Positions 25,399-34,711 of a stretch of DNA of 64,000 nucleotides are shown one piece after another; the stretch's first letter is position 1; each line of letters opens with the position of its first letter. This stretch comes from Ferdinandcohnia sp047238305. Its GTDB lineage: Bacteria > Bacillota > Bacilli > Bacillales > Bacillaceae_L. The notes beneath the pieces were generated by a model. It searched no databases. It had not been told where the DNA came from and saw only the letters and a list, made by a program, of their open reading frames with translations. Position numbers and translations under genes: made by a program. The stretch spans positions 4,154,001 through 4,218,000 of the forward strand of contig NZ_JBDFMO010000001.1 of NCBI RefSeq assembly GCF_047238305.1. The letters are read 5' to 3'.

Positions 25399-26347
25399 AG
25401 CTGTATTTTGCTTTATATTCTTTGTATTCTTTTTCCGAGCAGGCGACTAGATGTCCTGGTCTAATTTCACGGAGTTTTACCTCTTCATTTTCTGAATATC
25501 CATGTTCTTTTGGATCGTAAATCAGTCTTTTACGATTTCGTTCATAATCTGGATCAGGCAGCGGAATCGCTGATAACAATGATTTTGTATATGGATGTAT
25601 CGGGTTTGAATATAAATCGTTCGCATCTGCAAGCTCAACGATTTTCCCGAAATACATAACTCCAATTCGGTCACTTATATATTTAACCATTGACAAATCA
25701 TGTGCAATAAACAAGTACGTCAATCCTTTTTCTTTTTGGAGCCTTTTCATTAGATTTACAACCTGTGCTTGAATAGAAACGTCTAAGGCCGAGATGGGCT
25801 CATCTGCAATAATAAAGTCTGGTTTAACTGCAAGTGCACGTGCAATTCCAATCCGCTGCCGCTGCCCTCCTGAGAATTCATGTGGATACCGATTGGCATG
25901 CTCACGGTTTAGCCCAACAGTCTCCAATAGTGCATAAACCTGTTCTATTCGTTCATTATTATTTTTAGCAAGCCCATGAATATCAATACCTTCAGCCACA
26001 ATATCCGCTACTGTCATTCTCGGATTTAAGGAAGCATATGGATCTTGAAAAATCATTTGCATTTTCCGGTTAAACTTTTTTAACTCTTTCTTAGATTTTT
26101 TCCCATGAACATTTTCTCCGTTAAAAATAACCTCCCCACCGGTAGCGTTATATAAGCGGATAATGGTCCTACCAGTGGTTGATTTTCCACAACCTGACTC
26201 TCCTACAAGACCTAGTGTTTCTCCTTTGTAAATATCAAAGGTAATCCCATCCACCGCTTTGACCATATTTGGTTTTCCAACATTAAAATATTGCTTTAAA
26301 TTTTTTATCTCAAGTAGTTTTTGTTTTTCAGCCATTTCATTCATCAT
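25397..26347 (-). CDS. oppF: Oligopeptide ABC transporter ATP-binding protein OppF
   Basis: 316 aa. Walker A GESGCGKST (about 56-64), Q-loop MIFQDPYASLNP, ABC signature FSGGQRQR (about 160-167), Walker B FIIADEP and the switch histidine in IAHDLS. The C-terminal oligopeptide-transporter region follows. Its start overlaps the oppD stop; several ATG codons at 26347, 26344 and 26335 are possible. Unlike the two app sets it keeps only a single cysteine in the C-terminal tail. Couples with OppD to energise OppBC. Confidence 0.94.
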   Translation of the reverse strand: MMNEMAEKQKLLEIKNLKQYFNVGKPNMVKAVDGITFDIYKGETLGLVGESGCGKSTTGRTIIRLYNATGGEVIFNGENVHGKKSKKELKKFNRKMQMIFQDPYASLNPRMTVADIVAEGIDIHGLAKNNNERIEQVYALLETVGLNREHANRYPHEFSGGQRQRIGIARALAVKPDFIIADEPISALDVSIQAQVVNLMKRLQKEKGLTYLFIAHDLSMVKYISDRIGVMYFGKIVELADANDLYSNPIHPYTKSLLSAIPLPDPDYERNRKRLIYDPKEHGYSENEEVKLREIRPGHLVACSEKEYKEYKAKYS

Positions 26348-27395
26348 CCTTTCTGTGTTGCTTTTCGGATGAGAAGTTTTTCATTCGACGTTGTACAGCT
26401 TCAGGTGGCTCTACTTTAGGTGCATCAGGGTGAAGGAGCCATGTAGCTGCATAATGTGTATCCGTAACCTTAAACATGGGGGGTTCCATTTCATAATCAA
26501 TTTTCATCGCGAAACGATTTCTTGGTGCAAACGCATCCCCTTTTGGAGGATTTGTAAGGTCAGGCGGTGACCCCGGTATGGCCATAAGCTCGGTTTGATT
26601 ATCATTATCTAGACTTGGCATTGACGACAATAATCCCCATGTATAGGGATGCTTTGGGTTATAAAATATTTCATCAACCGTTCCATATTCAACAATTTTT
26701 CCAGCATACATAACCGCAACTCGATCAGCGACATTGGCAACGACACCTAAATCATGAGTGATAAAAATAATGGATGTTTCCAATTTCTTTTGGAGGTCCT
26801 TCATTAATTCTAATATTTGTGCTTGGATCGTTACGTCTAAGGCCGTGGTTGGTTCGTCAGCAATCAATAATTTAGGGCTTGAGGCCAATGCAATGGCAAT
26901 CATTGCACGCTGTCTCATTCCCCCACTAAATTCATGTGGATATTGATTCACTCGCTTCTCTGGACTAGGGATTCCAACTAGCCTTAGAAGTTCAATTGCA
27001 CGATCCTTTGCGTTTCCCTTGGACATATTTTGATGTTTAATTAAAACCTCCATAATCTGCATGCCAACCTTCATCGTTGGGTTAAGAGAGGTCATTGGGT
27101 CCTGAAAGATCATTCCAATATCCTTTCCGCGAATCTTCTCCATTTCCTTATTGGTTTTCGGAACAAGATCTTCACCATCAAAAAGGATTTGACCTTTTGT
27201 AATTTTTCCAGGTGGCATCGGAATAAGCTTCATAATTGTTTGAGAGGTTACACTTTTACCTGACCCTGATTCCCCAACTATGGCAAGTGTTTCACCCTTA
27301 TATAAATCAAAATTCACACCGCGGACTGCTTTCACTTCACCCGCATAGGTCTGAAAAGAGACTTCAAGGTCTTTAACTTCTAATAACTTTTCCAT
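26337..27395 (-). CDS. oppD: Oligopeptide ABC transporter ATP-binding protein OppD
   Basis: 352 aa. Walker A GESGSGKSVT (about 37-46), MIFQDPMTSLNP, signature FSGGMRQRAMIA, Walker B LLIADEPTTALD and switch ITHDLG. The C-terminal region lacks the CxxxxxC cluster that the app-type OppD proteins in this window carry (it reads FAPRNRFAMK at that place). Start ATG at 27395 after GGGAGTGAG. Forms the ATPase heterodimer with OppF. Confidence 0.95.
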   Translation of the reverse strand: MEKLLEVKDLEVSFQTYAGEVKAVRGVNFDLYKGETLAIVGESGSGKSVTSQTIMKLIPMPPGKITKGQILFDGEDLVPKTNKEMEKIRGKDIGMIFQDPMTSLNPTMKVGMQIMEVLIKHQNMSKGNAKDRAIELLRLVGIPSPEKRVNQYPHEFSGGMRQRAMIAIALASSPKLLIADEPTTALDVTIQAQILELMKDLQKKLETSIIFITHDLGVVANVADRVAVMYAGKIVEYGTVDEIFYNPKHPYTWGLLSSMPSLDNDNQTELMAIPGSPPDLTNPPKGDAFAPRNRFAMKIDYEMEPPMFKVTDTHYAATWLLHPDAPKVEPPEAVQRRMKNFSSEKQHRKDDE

Positions 27396-27407
27396 ATACT
27401 CACTCCC

Positions 27408-28325
27408 TTACTTGCGCAGCCTTGGGTCTAATGCATCTCGCATTCCATCGCCTATTACGTTGAAAGCAAAAATCGTGATACAGATTAACATTGCCGGGAA
27501 AAACAAACGCCATGGATAATATTCAAATGCCGGCAAGCCTTCTGAGGCCATTGTTCCCCAACTGGCAAGTGGAACTTGTACTCCCAATCCAAGATAACTT
27601 AGAAAGGATTCAGTAAAAATTGCATTTGGAATCGTCAACGTCATCGTAACTAGAATGGGCCCCATGGAATTCGGAATCAGGTGCTTAAACATAATTCTCT
27701 TAACGTCAGCACCTAATGTTTGAGCCGCAAGAACATATTCCTGGTACTTTAACTGCAAGACTTGTCCTCTCACAATCCGCGCCATATTGATCCAACCGGT
27801 TATGGTCATTGCAAGAATCATAGTTCCGAGCCCTTGTTCAAGAATAACCATGAGTAGAATAACTAATAACAAATAAGGTACCCCATATAAAATATCTGCT
27901 AATCTCATCATAAATTCATCGACTTTTCCACCCATATAGCCGGATATACCGCCCCATAAAACCCCGATAACCAGGTCAATAACAGCAGCTGCAAGTCCAA
28001 TAAATAAAGAGATTCTCGCTCCTTGCCATGTTCTTGTAAAGACATCTCTTCCAAGTTCATCTGTTCCAAACCAATGAACGTTAGATGGTGCTTCATTGGC
28101 ATGGGCAAGATCTGTTGTTCGAAAATCAAATTCATTCATCATTGGCCCAAAAATCGCCATAATGAGCAGAAGGATTAATAATACGACTCCTGCTAATGAG
28201 AGTTTATTTTTCTTAAATCTTGAAGTGACATCCTTCCAAAAGGATAAACTTGGTTTCGATATTTTTTCGGCTTCATTCTCATTTATGGTTGCGGGCGTAA
28301 ACATTTCCTTAGGAATATTCTGCAT
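27408..28325 (-). CDS. oppC: Oligopeptide ABC transporter permease OppC
   Basis: 305 aa. A soluble N-terminus is followed by the first membrane segment (about 40-62) and a BPD permease domain (about 105-300) with the EAA-type loop LGADVKRIMFKHLIPNSMGP facing the ATPases. Ends DALDPRL, as usual for OppC. Start ATG at 28325 after AGGGGAG. Pairs with OppB. Confidence 0.95.
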   Translation of the reverse strand: MQNIPKEMFTPATINENEAEKISKPSLSFWKDVTSRFKKNKLSLAGVVLLILLLIMAIFGPMMNEFDFRTTDLAHANEAPSNVHWFGTDELGRDVFTRTWQGARISLFIGLAAAVIDLVIGVLWGGISGYMGGKVDEFMMRLADILYGVPYLLLVILLMVILEQGLGTMILAMTITGWINMARIVRGQVLQLKYQEYVLAAQTLGADVKRIMFKHLIPNSMGPILVTMTLTIPNAIFTESFLSYLGLGVQVPLASWGTMASEGLPAFEYYPWRLFFPAMLICITIFAFNVIGDGMRDALDPRLRK

Positions 28326-28328
28326 ATG

Positions 28329-29264
28329 TTACTCCCCTTTCTTTGCTCCAGATAACTTGATACGAGGATCAATAAATCCGTACAAAATATCGACAAGGAG
28401 AACAGAAATCAAGAGTAAGATACTATAAAAAACTGTGACTCCCATTATTACGGTATAATCACGGTTTGTGATACTCGTTACAAATTCGTCCCCTAATCCA
28501 GGTATTCCAAAGATTTTTTCAATCACAAAGCTTCCTGTTAAGATTCCTGCTGTTAATGGTCCCATATAGGAGACTACAGGTAGCATTGCATTACGTATCG
28601 TATGCTTAATCGTAATTGTCCATTGAGCCAATCCTTTAGCACGAGCTGTTTTTATGTAATCATTGGCCAGTACCTCGAGCATACTTGAACGAGTTAATCG
28701 TGCGATAAATGCCATTGGTGAAGAAGCTAGAGCAATTGCAGGTAAAATCGTATGCATAAACGACTCCCATCTCGCAACTGGAAAAAGGTCTAGCTTAATG
28801 GCAAATACATACTGGAGAACCGTTGCTAAAATAAAACTTGGAACAGATATTCCCAAAACTGCAATAATCATCGCTGAATAATCCTGCCATTTATTGTGAT
28901 AAAGGGCTGCAATTACACCTAATACAACACCAAACGCAATTGCAATCAGAATGGACTCGATCCCTAAAAAAAGGGAAATAGGAAAGCCGTTATTGATAAT
29001 TTCATTCACGGTCATTGCTTTATATTTAAAGGATGGACCAAAATCCCATCTAGCCACATCATACAAATAGTCAAAATACTGTTTATATAATGGTTGATCC
29101 AAACCATAATGGGCATTTAAAGCTGCTTCAATTTCTGGAGGGACATCCTTCTCTTTCGTAAATGGACCACCTGGAGCCGCCTGCATTAAGAAAAATGTAG
29201 CGGTCACAATCAAGATGAGAGAAACGATCATGTAGATTAATCTCTTAATGATATATTTTGCCAC
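28329..29264 (-). CDS. oppB: Oligopeptide ABC transporter permease OppB
   Basis: 311 aa from GTG 29264, which follows GGGAGGTG; that length equals B. subtilis OppB. First membrane segment at about 9-29; QAAPGGPF and the extracytoplasmic LDQPLYKQYFDYL typical of OppB follow, then the permease domain with the EAA loop ARAKGLAQWTITIKH. Begins after a hairpin that separates it from oppA. Confidence 0.95.
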   Translation of the reverse strand: MAKYIIKRLIYMIVSLILIVTATFFLMQAAPGGPFTKEKDVPPEIEAALNAHYGLDQPLYKQYFDYLYDVARWDFGPSFKYKAMTVNEIINNGFPISLFLGIESILIAIAFGVVLGVIAALYHNKWQDYSAMIIAVLGISVPSFILATVLQYVFAIKLDLFPVARWESFMHTILPAIALASSPMAFIARLTRSSMLEVLANDYIKTARAKGLAQWTITIKHTIRNAMLPVVSYMGPLTAGILTGSFVIEKIFGIPGLGDEFVTSITNRDYTVIMGVTVFYSILLLISVLLVDILYGFIDPRIKLSGAKKGE

Positions 29265-29302
29265 TTGGTACACCTCCCATTGCAATCATTTTTCCCTTTT
29301 CA

Positions 29303-29342
29303 AAAAGTAAGGTATATAGGCAAACTATATACCTTACTTTTA
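29303..29342 (-). terminator. Hairpin between oppA and oppB (attenuator or processing site)
   Basis: A 16-bp perfect inverted repeat (AAAGTAAGGTATATAG and its complement) with a 5-base loop and T-tract in the oppA-oppB gap. Partial termination or 3' protection here would give more binding protein than permease. Confidence 0.8.
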
Positions 29343-29371
29343 TGTTTTTATTTAAGATGACCTATTTTGAG

Positions 29372-31009
29372 TTATTCAAAATAAGCCCACTTATACTGAA
29401 CATCTCCTAATGGGGAAATAACAACACCTTTTAAATTTTCATTTTGAACCCAGTTATTTGTATAGAAATAGATAGGTGCGATTGGCATTTCACCGATTAC
29501 CACTTGCTCAGCTTCTTTTAGTAAACCTAGTCGCTTATCTTTATCTGTTTCTTTAGCTGCTTGTGCAAGCAGGTTATTAAACTTCTCGCTTGTCCAACCT
29601 GTATCATTATTTCCTTGTGGGACTGTAAAAATTTCAAGGAAGTTTACAGGATCATTAAAATCTGCCAACCAGCCCGCACGACCAATTTGGAAATTACCTT
29701 GGTCAATATTATCAAGATACACGTTCCACTCAGCGTTATTAAGGGTTACGTTTACCCCTAAATTCTTTCTCCACATATCTTGAACGGCTTGTGCAACCTT
29801 TTGGTGTCCTTCTGAGGTATTATAGGAAAGGGCAATCTCAGGAAGCTCAGATACATCTTTTAATCCAAGTTCATCTAATGCTTTCTGTAAATGCTCCTTT
29901 GCAGCATCTACGTCGTTGTCCTTGAAATATCCCTTCTCATTTTCCTTAAGTATTGCCGATGGAACTAAAGCCATTGCCGGAATTTGTCCACCTTGAGTAA
30001 TATTATCAACAATCGCTTTTCGATCGATTGCGTAAGATAAAGCTTTTCGAAGATTTTCATTCTGAAACGGTTCCTTATTAATATTAAACTTGTACCAATA
30101 GGTGCCCGCAATGGCGCTCTTTTGTAACGTACCTTCTTTGTCTAATGTAGGAATAACATCTGTCGGCAATGCAGATGTTGGAGCACCAGCCCAGTCCAAC
30201 TCTCCTTTTTTGAAGCTTTGATATTCAGTATTCGGATCATTTATCATATCCATTGTTATTTTCTCGAGCTTGACTGAATCAGCATCCCAATAGTCCTTAT
30301 TCTTATTAAGCGTAATACTCGCTGATTTATCTGCGATTACAAACGGACCATTTGAAACATATGATTCATCAACGCGATTAGCCCAATCCGGATTATCCTT
30401 TGCAAACTTACTATTGACGGGAAAATACGTATAAAAGGCCGTTAATTCTAAGAAATAAGCAGTTGGATTGACCAATTTAACCTCAAGTGTTTTATCATCA
30501 ATCGCTTTAATTCCAACACTGTCCATTTTTTCAATAGAAATATCTGGCGTGTTATAAGCGTCTTTTGCTCCCTCAACATAATTATATATTTGTGATGCAT
30601 AATCAGATTGGTTTCCAGGCACCAATACCCATTTCCATGCATATTCAAAATCATGGGCAGTAACAGGATCACCATTGGACCACTTGGCATCTCGAATTGT
30701 GAAAGTATACGTTTTGCCATCCTCTGAAACATCAATTTTTTCCGCCATCGCTTCTTCTGGTTCTCCATTTTTATTAATACGAGTTAAACCTTCAAAAGCA
30801 TGGTTCAATACTACCCCAGATGTTGAATCCGTCGCTAAGCCCGGATGTAATGTCGGCGGCTCTGAACTAATATTGATTCTTAGTTCTTGCTTTGCACCTT
30901 CGCCCTTGGCTCCTCCACCTTCTTTGTTCCCATTATTAAATGTGCCACAGGCTGAAAGTACAATCGTACTTGCAAAAAGTATACTTAATATCAATAACAT
31001 TTTTTTCAA
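29372..31009 (-). CDS. oppA: Oligopeptide-binding lipoprotein OppA
   Basis: 545 aa. TTG start at 31009, 9 bases after GAGGAGG. Type II signal peptide with lipobox VLSAC (lipidated C21). Solute-binding protein family 5: GLTRINKNGEPEEAMAEKI, TFTIRDAKWSNGDPVTAHDFEYAWKW (the family signature spread over two motifs) and LRKALSYAIDRKAI. Captures peptides outside the membrane for OppBCDF; in B. subtilis also imports signalling peptides for sporulation and competence. First gene of the operon. Confidence 0.96.
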   Translation of the reverse strand: MKKMLLILSILFASTIVLSACGTFNNGNKEGGGAKGEGAKQELRINISSEPPTLHPGLATDSTSGVVLNHAFEGLTRINKNGEPEEAMAEKIDVSEDGKTYTFTIRDAKWSNGDPVTAHDFEYAWKWVLVPGNQSDYASQIYNYVEGAKDAYNTPDISIEKMDSVGIKAIDDKTLEVKLVNPTAYFLELTAFYTYFPVNSKFAKDNPDWANRVDESYVSNGPFVIADKSASITLNKNKDYWDADSVKLEKITMDMINDPNTEYQSFKKGELDWAGAPTSALPTDVIPTLDKEGTLQKSAIAGTYWYKFNINKEPFQNENLRKALSYAIDRKAIVDNITQGGQIPAMALVPSAILKENEKGYFKDNDVDAAKEHLQKALDELGLKDVSELPEIALSYNTSEGHQKVAQAVQDMWRKNLGVNVTLNNAEWNVYLDNIDQGNFQIGRAGWLADFNDPVNFLEIFTVPQGNNDTGWTSEKFNNLLAQAAKETDKDKRLGLLKEAEQVVIGEMPIAPIYFYTNNWVQNENLKGVVISPLGDVQYKWAYFE

Positions 31010-31140
31010 ATGGATGTCCTCCTCAATATGTAGTTTCCTTTTTTTGTTACCAAAGATATACGCTACTTATGTTGTTTCAAAATGGTTTAACTTATGCGTA
31101 TGGGGCTTATATGTTTTCCATCGATTTTTTGCTTTACTAC

Positions 31141-31168
31141 TTGCAATTCGAAATGAAAAGATTATAAT
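31141..31168 (+). promoter_or_regulatory. trpS promoter
   Basis: TTGCAA (31141) and TATAAT (31163) with a 16-base spacer, ending about 25 bases before the T-box leader. Confidence 0.7.
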
Positions 31169-31189
31169 AAAAATAATATGAATAACGGG

Positions 31190-31458
31190 CTATGAAGAAG
31201 AGTAGTACATATGATAACCATTGGGAGGACATTTCCTCCTACAGAGAGTCTGTGGTTGGTGTGAACAGGTAATGGAGCATATGGAATGGACTTTTGAGCA
31301 TCTTTGCTGAAAATTAGTAGTAGGCATAGACGTGTTCCTTACGTTAAAAGGATACGAGAGATTTTACTCACTCATATTCGAGTAAAATAACTAGGGTGGC
31401 AACGCGGTAACCATTCGTCCCTAACATTTAAATTGTTAGGTGCGGGTGGTTTTTTATT
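31190..31458 (+). promoter_or_regulatory. T-box riboswitch, tryptophan-specific, upstream of trpS
   Basis: Typical T-box leader. It starts with a GAAGAGTAGTA element (31195-31207 region), continues through Stem I with the specifier UGG at 31287-31289 (context GAA-UGG-AC), and reaches the T-box sequence AGGGTGGCAACGCGG (31393-31407), which pairs with the uncharged tRNA acceptor end. The terminator stem lies at about 31410-31457, with TAACA/TGTTA arms and a T-run. Uncharged tRNA-Trp should stabilise the antiterminator and raise trpS expression. Confidence 0.93.
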
Positions 31459-31509
31459 TTGACTGAAACTACTCTTTATTATCCATATTTTTAAAAGGAG
31501 AGAAACAAC

Positions 31510-32499
31510 ATGCAAACTATTTTTTCAGGGATTCAACCAAGTGGATCTGTAACATTAGGAAACTATATTGGGGCAATGAAACAGTTCATTGAATTGCAAA
31601 ATGAATATAATTGCTTCTATTGTATTGTGGACCAACACGCGATTACTGTACCACAAGACGCTAAAAAATTACGCGAAAATATCAAAAGCTTAGCCGCACT
31701 TTATCTGGCAATAGGGCTTGACCCAGAAAAAGCAACACTCTTCATTCAGTCAGAGGTTCCAGCACATGCTCAAGCAGGCTGGATGTTACAATGTGTCTCC
31801 TATATCGGTGAACTTGAGAGAATGACTCAATTTAAAGATAAATCACAAGGGAAAGAAGCTGTTGTCGCTGGATTATTAACATACCCACCGTTAATGGCTG
31901 GAGATATTCTTCTATATAATGCGGACCTTGTTCCTGTCGGTGAAGACCAAAAGCAACATATTGAATTAACTCGTGATCTAGCAGAAAGATTCAACAAAAA
32001 ATATCGCGAAATCTTCACAATTCCAGAAGCAAGGATACCTAAAGAAGGCGCAAGAATTATGTCGTTACAGGATCCTACAAAGAAAATGAGTAAGTCCGAT
32101 CCAAACCCAAAAAGCTTTATAGCACTACTTGATGATCCGAAACAAATTGAGAAAAAAATCAAAAGTGCTGTAACCGATTCAGAGGGAATTGTGAAATTTG
32201 ATAAGGAAAATAAACCGGGTATTTCTAACCTTCTTACCATTTATTCCAACTTCAGCAACAAATCCATTAAGGAACTTGAAGAAATGTATGACGGAAAAGG
32301 ATACGGAGAATTTAAAGCCGACCTTGCAGAGGTTGTATTAAACGAGATTCGCCCAATTCAAGATAGATATTACGAGATTCTAAACTCACCAAAATTAGAC
32401 GAAATCCTTGATGCCGGTGCTGAAAAAGCGAATAGAGTAGCAAGTAAAACCGCCAAAAAAATGGAAAATGCCATGGGACTAGGAAGAAAAAGAAAATAA
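31510..32499 (+). CDS. trpS: Tryptophanyl-tRNA synthetase
   Basis: 329 aa, class I aminoacyl-tRNA synthetase. The HIGH-type motif is in PSGSVTLGNYIGA (about 10-22), the KMSKS motif in TKKMSKSDPN (about 193-202), and GEDQKQHIELTRDL binds the substrate. Start ATG at 31510 after AAAGGAG. Controlled by the T-box upstream. Converges with yjbA and has its own terminator. Confidence 0.98.
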   Translation: MQTIFSGIQPSGSVTLGNYIGAMKQFIELQNEYNCFYCIVDQHAITVPQDAKKLRENIKSLAALYLAIGLDPEKATLFIQSEVPAHAQAGWMLQCVSYIGELERMTQFKDKSQGKEAVVAGLLTYPPLMAGDILLYNADLVPVGEDQKQHIELTRDLAERFNKKYREIFTIPEARIPKEGARIMSLQDPTKKMSKSDPNPKSFIALLDDPKQIEKKIKSAVTDSEGIVKFDKENKPGISNLLTIYSNFSNKSIKELEEMYDGKGYGEFKADLAEVVLNEIRPIQDRYYEILNSPKLDEILDAGAEKANRVASKTAKKMENAMGLGRKRK

Positions 32500-32507
32500 T
32501 GAAAACG

Positions 32508-32539
32508 AAAAAAGGATTTGTTCCGAACAAATCCTTTTT
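32508..32539. terminator. Bidirectional terminator between trpS and yjbA
   Basis: AAAAAGGATTTGTT and AACAAATCCTTTTT pair perfectly over a 3-base loop; each strand ends in five T. Confidence 0.92.
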
Positions 32540-32558
32540 CCAATTGATTTACATGTAA

Positions 32559-33308
32559 TTACACTTTTGATTCATGTTCAATTTCCCAAAGCTTTTCAAA
32601 AAATGGTTGTCCCTTTATTAGGTTTTCACATAATAAAACATGTTTGCTTGTCCAACCGTTTCTGGTTTCTTCATAGAGGTTTTGCCATACTTCCTCAAAT
32701 TGCATTTCCTGAATTTCTTGGTACCTCGAAGGGTTCCACTCCGTATACCAATACCTAATCTCCGCTACATTTTTTGTTGAGGCTAACTGATCTAAAGCCA
32801 TAAATAAAAGCTGCTTTAACTGCCTTTCCTTACGTGTTAGACCAGCCATTTCAATAGGCGATGGAGACAAAATATGATATTCCTTTTCCTTTGTGCTATT
32901 CTCACTTTCAAAGGTATAAGGAATTGCCTCATGACCATTCACCATTTCGTAAACGAGCTGTTCCTGCCGTGGAATCAATCGGCTTTTCCGAATCGGAATG
33001 TTATAGCCTATTGTGTCTATCGCCATAATCCCATGGCCGTCCGTTACAACAAAACAATAATCGAGTTGAATTCGTTCGTGATTTTTACGAACATACGCTT
33101 TTTGGTGAACATCCATAAGAAGTTGTTGTGGTAATTCCATTAAATCATTTTCAATGTAGTTAAACAACGGAGACTCAATTTTTAGCAAAGGTACCTGGTC
33201 TAACAGTTCAACACTATCATCCTTGCGCCATTCATGGAAGTGACAAACGTTGTAACCATTTTCTTCACCTTCAAACCAGTTTACCCAAATATCATGAAGA
33301 AACAACAT
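32559..33308 (-). CDS. yjbA: YjbA, UPF0736 family protein
   Basis: 249 aa, conserved in Bacillales, function unknown. Soluble, with many aromatic residues; N-terminus MLFLHDIWVNWFEGEENGY is typical of the family. No catalytic motif or signal peptide. Start ATG at 33308 after GAGGGG. It keeps the position next to trpS seen in B. subtilis. Confidence 0.9.
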   Translation of the reverse strand: MLFLHDIWVNWFEGEENGYNVCHFHEWRKDDSVELLDQVPLLKIESPLFNYIENDLMELPQQLLMDVHQKAYVRKNHERIQLDYCFVVTDGHGIMAIDTIGYNIPIRKSRLIPRQEQLVYEMVNGHEAIPYTFESENSTKEKEYHILSPSPIEMAGLTRKERQLKQLLFMALDQLASTKNVAEIRYWYTEWNPSRYQEIQEMQFEEVWQNLYEETRNGWTSKHVLLCENLIKGQPFFEKLWEIEHESKV

Positions 33309-33409
33309 TTTTTACCCCTCACTTCAAAGCTGTTTGTCAACAGTATAGGCAGAATGAGGAAGTTTTATTCCAAAATATTCTTGTATTGTTAGAAAATACG
33401 TACACAGGT

Positions 33410-33625
33410 TTATTCTTTTTTTGGTGGTTTGGCCGGAAAATAAATACTAATCCAAATCATCACCAAGCCTACTACTACTAGATAGCATTCAATTCTTTGA
33501 CTAATGTATTGTAGGTATTCCAAAAAAGATAGACCAGTAGTGGTTAAATTTAAATAAGCAATGGTAGAAATTCCTCCACAAACCGCTAATCCAAATCCTA
33601 CTAAAAAGAAAAAGGCCCTAACCAT
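33410..33625 (-). CDS. Small two-helix membrane protein
   Basis: About 71 aa from ATG 33625 (an ATG at 33643 is also possible); no good ribosome site precedes either. Two hydrophobic segments (about 3-22 and 45-62) flank a polar loop with an aromatic pattern (LSFLEYLQYI), and the end is basic (PAKPPKKE). No function recognised. It lies between yjbA and appC on the same strand. Confidence 0.55.
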   Translation of the reverse strand: MVRAFFFLVGFGLAVCGGISTIAYLNLTTTGLSFLEYLQYISQRIECYLVVVGLVMIWISIYFPAKPPKKE

Positions 33626-33757
33626 CATCTGTATACCATACAATAAGACTGTGATAAAAATGGATTCTCAATTAAATCACCTGCTCGTCCTATTTTCTTA
33701 CTATAATCTATGGTACGAGCTTGAAAAAGATGCTAAATGTATTGTTTTGGGCATAAG

Positions 33758-33790
33758 AAAAAGCCAAGATGGCATCTTGGCTTTTTTTTA
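33758..33790 (-). terminator. Intrinsic terminator of the app operon
   Basis: AAAAAGCCAAGATG and CATCTTGGCTTTTT form a perfect stem with a one-base centre beside the appC stop codon; T-runs occur on both strands. Confidence 0.9.
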
Positions 33791-34696
33791 CTCATTTATT
33801 TTTGGATCAAGGGCATCACGTAGACCATCACCGACGAAGTTAAAGCAAAGTACAGTAATTAATATCATTAACCCCGGCGCAATTGGAACCCACCACTGGT
33901 TAAGCATGATTGTAATACTCTGTGCACCTTGAAGCATATTGCCCCAGCTTGGTGTCGGTGGCATAATACCTAATCCAAGGTAACTAAGAGCAGACTCTGC
34001 TAAGATAACTCCCCCAACGGCTAGTGTTGCTGCAACGATAATTGGTCCCATTGCATTCGGTAGTATTTCTCTAAAGATAATTGTAAAGCTTCTTGTACCA
34101 ATTGTCTTTGAAGCTAATACAAACTCTCGACTTCGTAGGGATAAAAACTCACCGCGTACTAATCTGGCTGTCGTCATCCACCCTGTAAGGGCAAAAATAA
34201 TGATTAACTTATCTACACCTGGCTTAAATAGTGTAACAAGTGTGATTAGCAAGAAAATTTGTGGAATTGATAGCATGATATCTACAAATCTCATGACCAA
34301 TGCATCAACAATACCACCAAAATATCCTGCTATGGCTCCAAGAGCTGTACCAATCGTGATGGCACCTGCAACTGAAGCGAAACCAACAAGTAACGAAATT
34401 CTAGCCCCATACAATAATCGTGTTAAGATATCTCGACCAAATGTATCTGTACCTAAAAGGTGTTCCTTACTTGGGTCTGCAAGTCTCTTAAACAAGTCTT
34501 GTTTATCCGGTTCATATGGTGTTAAAAGTGGTGCAAATACGGCTGATAAAATAATCAGAATCAATAATATTGCACCGATGACTGCAAGCTTATTTTTTAA
34601 AAACTTTCGAATCATTATTTTCGTCAATGTATCTGCTTTTGTAGATAAACCTTGCAATTCTATATCATTTCCATGTGCTAAATTCGGTTGTGCCAT
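33788..34696 (-). CDS. appC: Peptide ABC transporter permease AppC
   Basis: 302 aa. First membrane helix at about 33-55, then LLGTDTFGRDILTRLLYGAR and a BPD permease domain with the EAA loop IGTRSFTIIFREILPNAMGP. Ends DALDPKINE, typical of the OppC/DppC family. Start ATG at 34696 after a GGGGGG site. Last gene of the appDFABC operon; partner of AppB. Confidence 0.92.
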   Translation of the reverse strand: MAQPNLAHGNDIELQGLSTKADTLTKIMIRKFLKNKLAVIGAILLILIILSAVFAPLLTPYEPDKQDLFKRLADPSKEHLLGTDTFGRDILTRLLYGARISLLVGFASVAGAITIGTALGAIAGYFGGIVDALVMRFVDIMLSIPQIFLLITLVTLFKPGVDKLIIIFALTGWMTTARLVRGEFLSLRSREFVLASKTIGTRSFTIIFREILPNAMGPIIVAATLAVGGVILAESALSYLGLGIMPPTPSWGNMLQGAQSITIMLNQWWVPIAPGLMILITVLCFNFVGDGLRDALDPKINE

Positions 34697-34711
34697 CTTG
34701 CTTCCCCCCTT

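Noticed and set aside
30675..31181. 168-codon frame antisense to oppA extending to the trpS promoter
   Set aside because: Opposite-strand shadow of oppA with no family features or ribosome site.
33561..33932. Plus-strand frame across the appC end and small membrane gene
   Set aside because: Runs through the app terminator and two minus-strand genes; no ribosome site.
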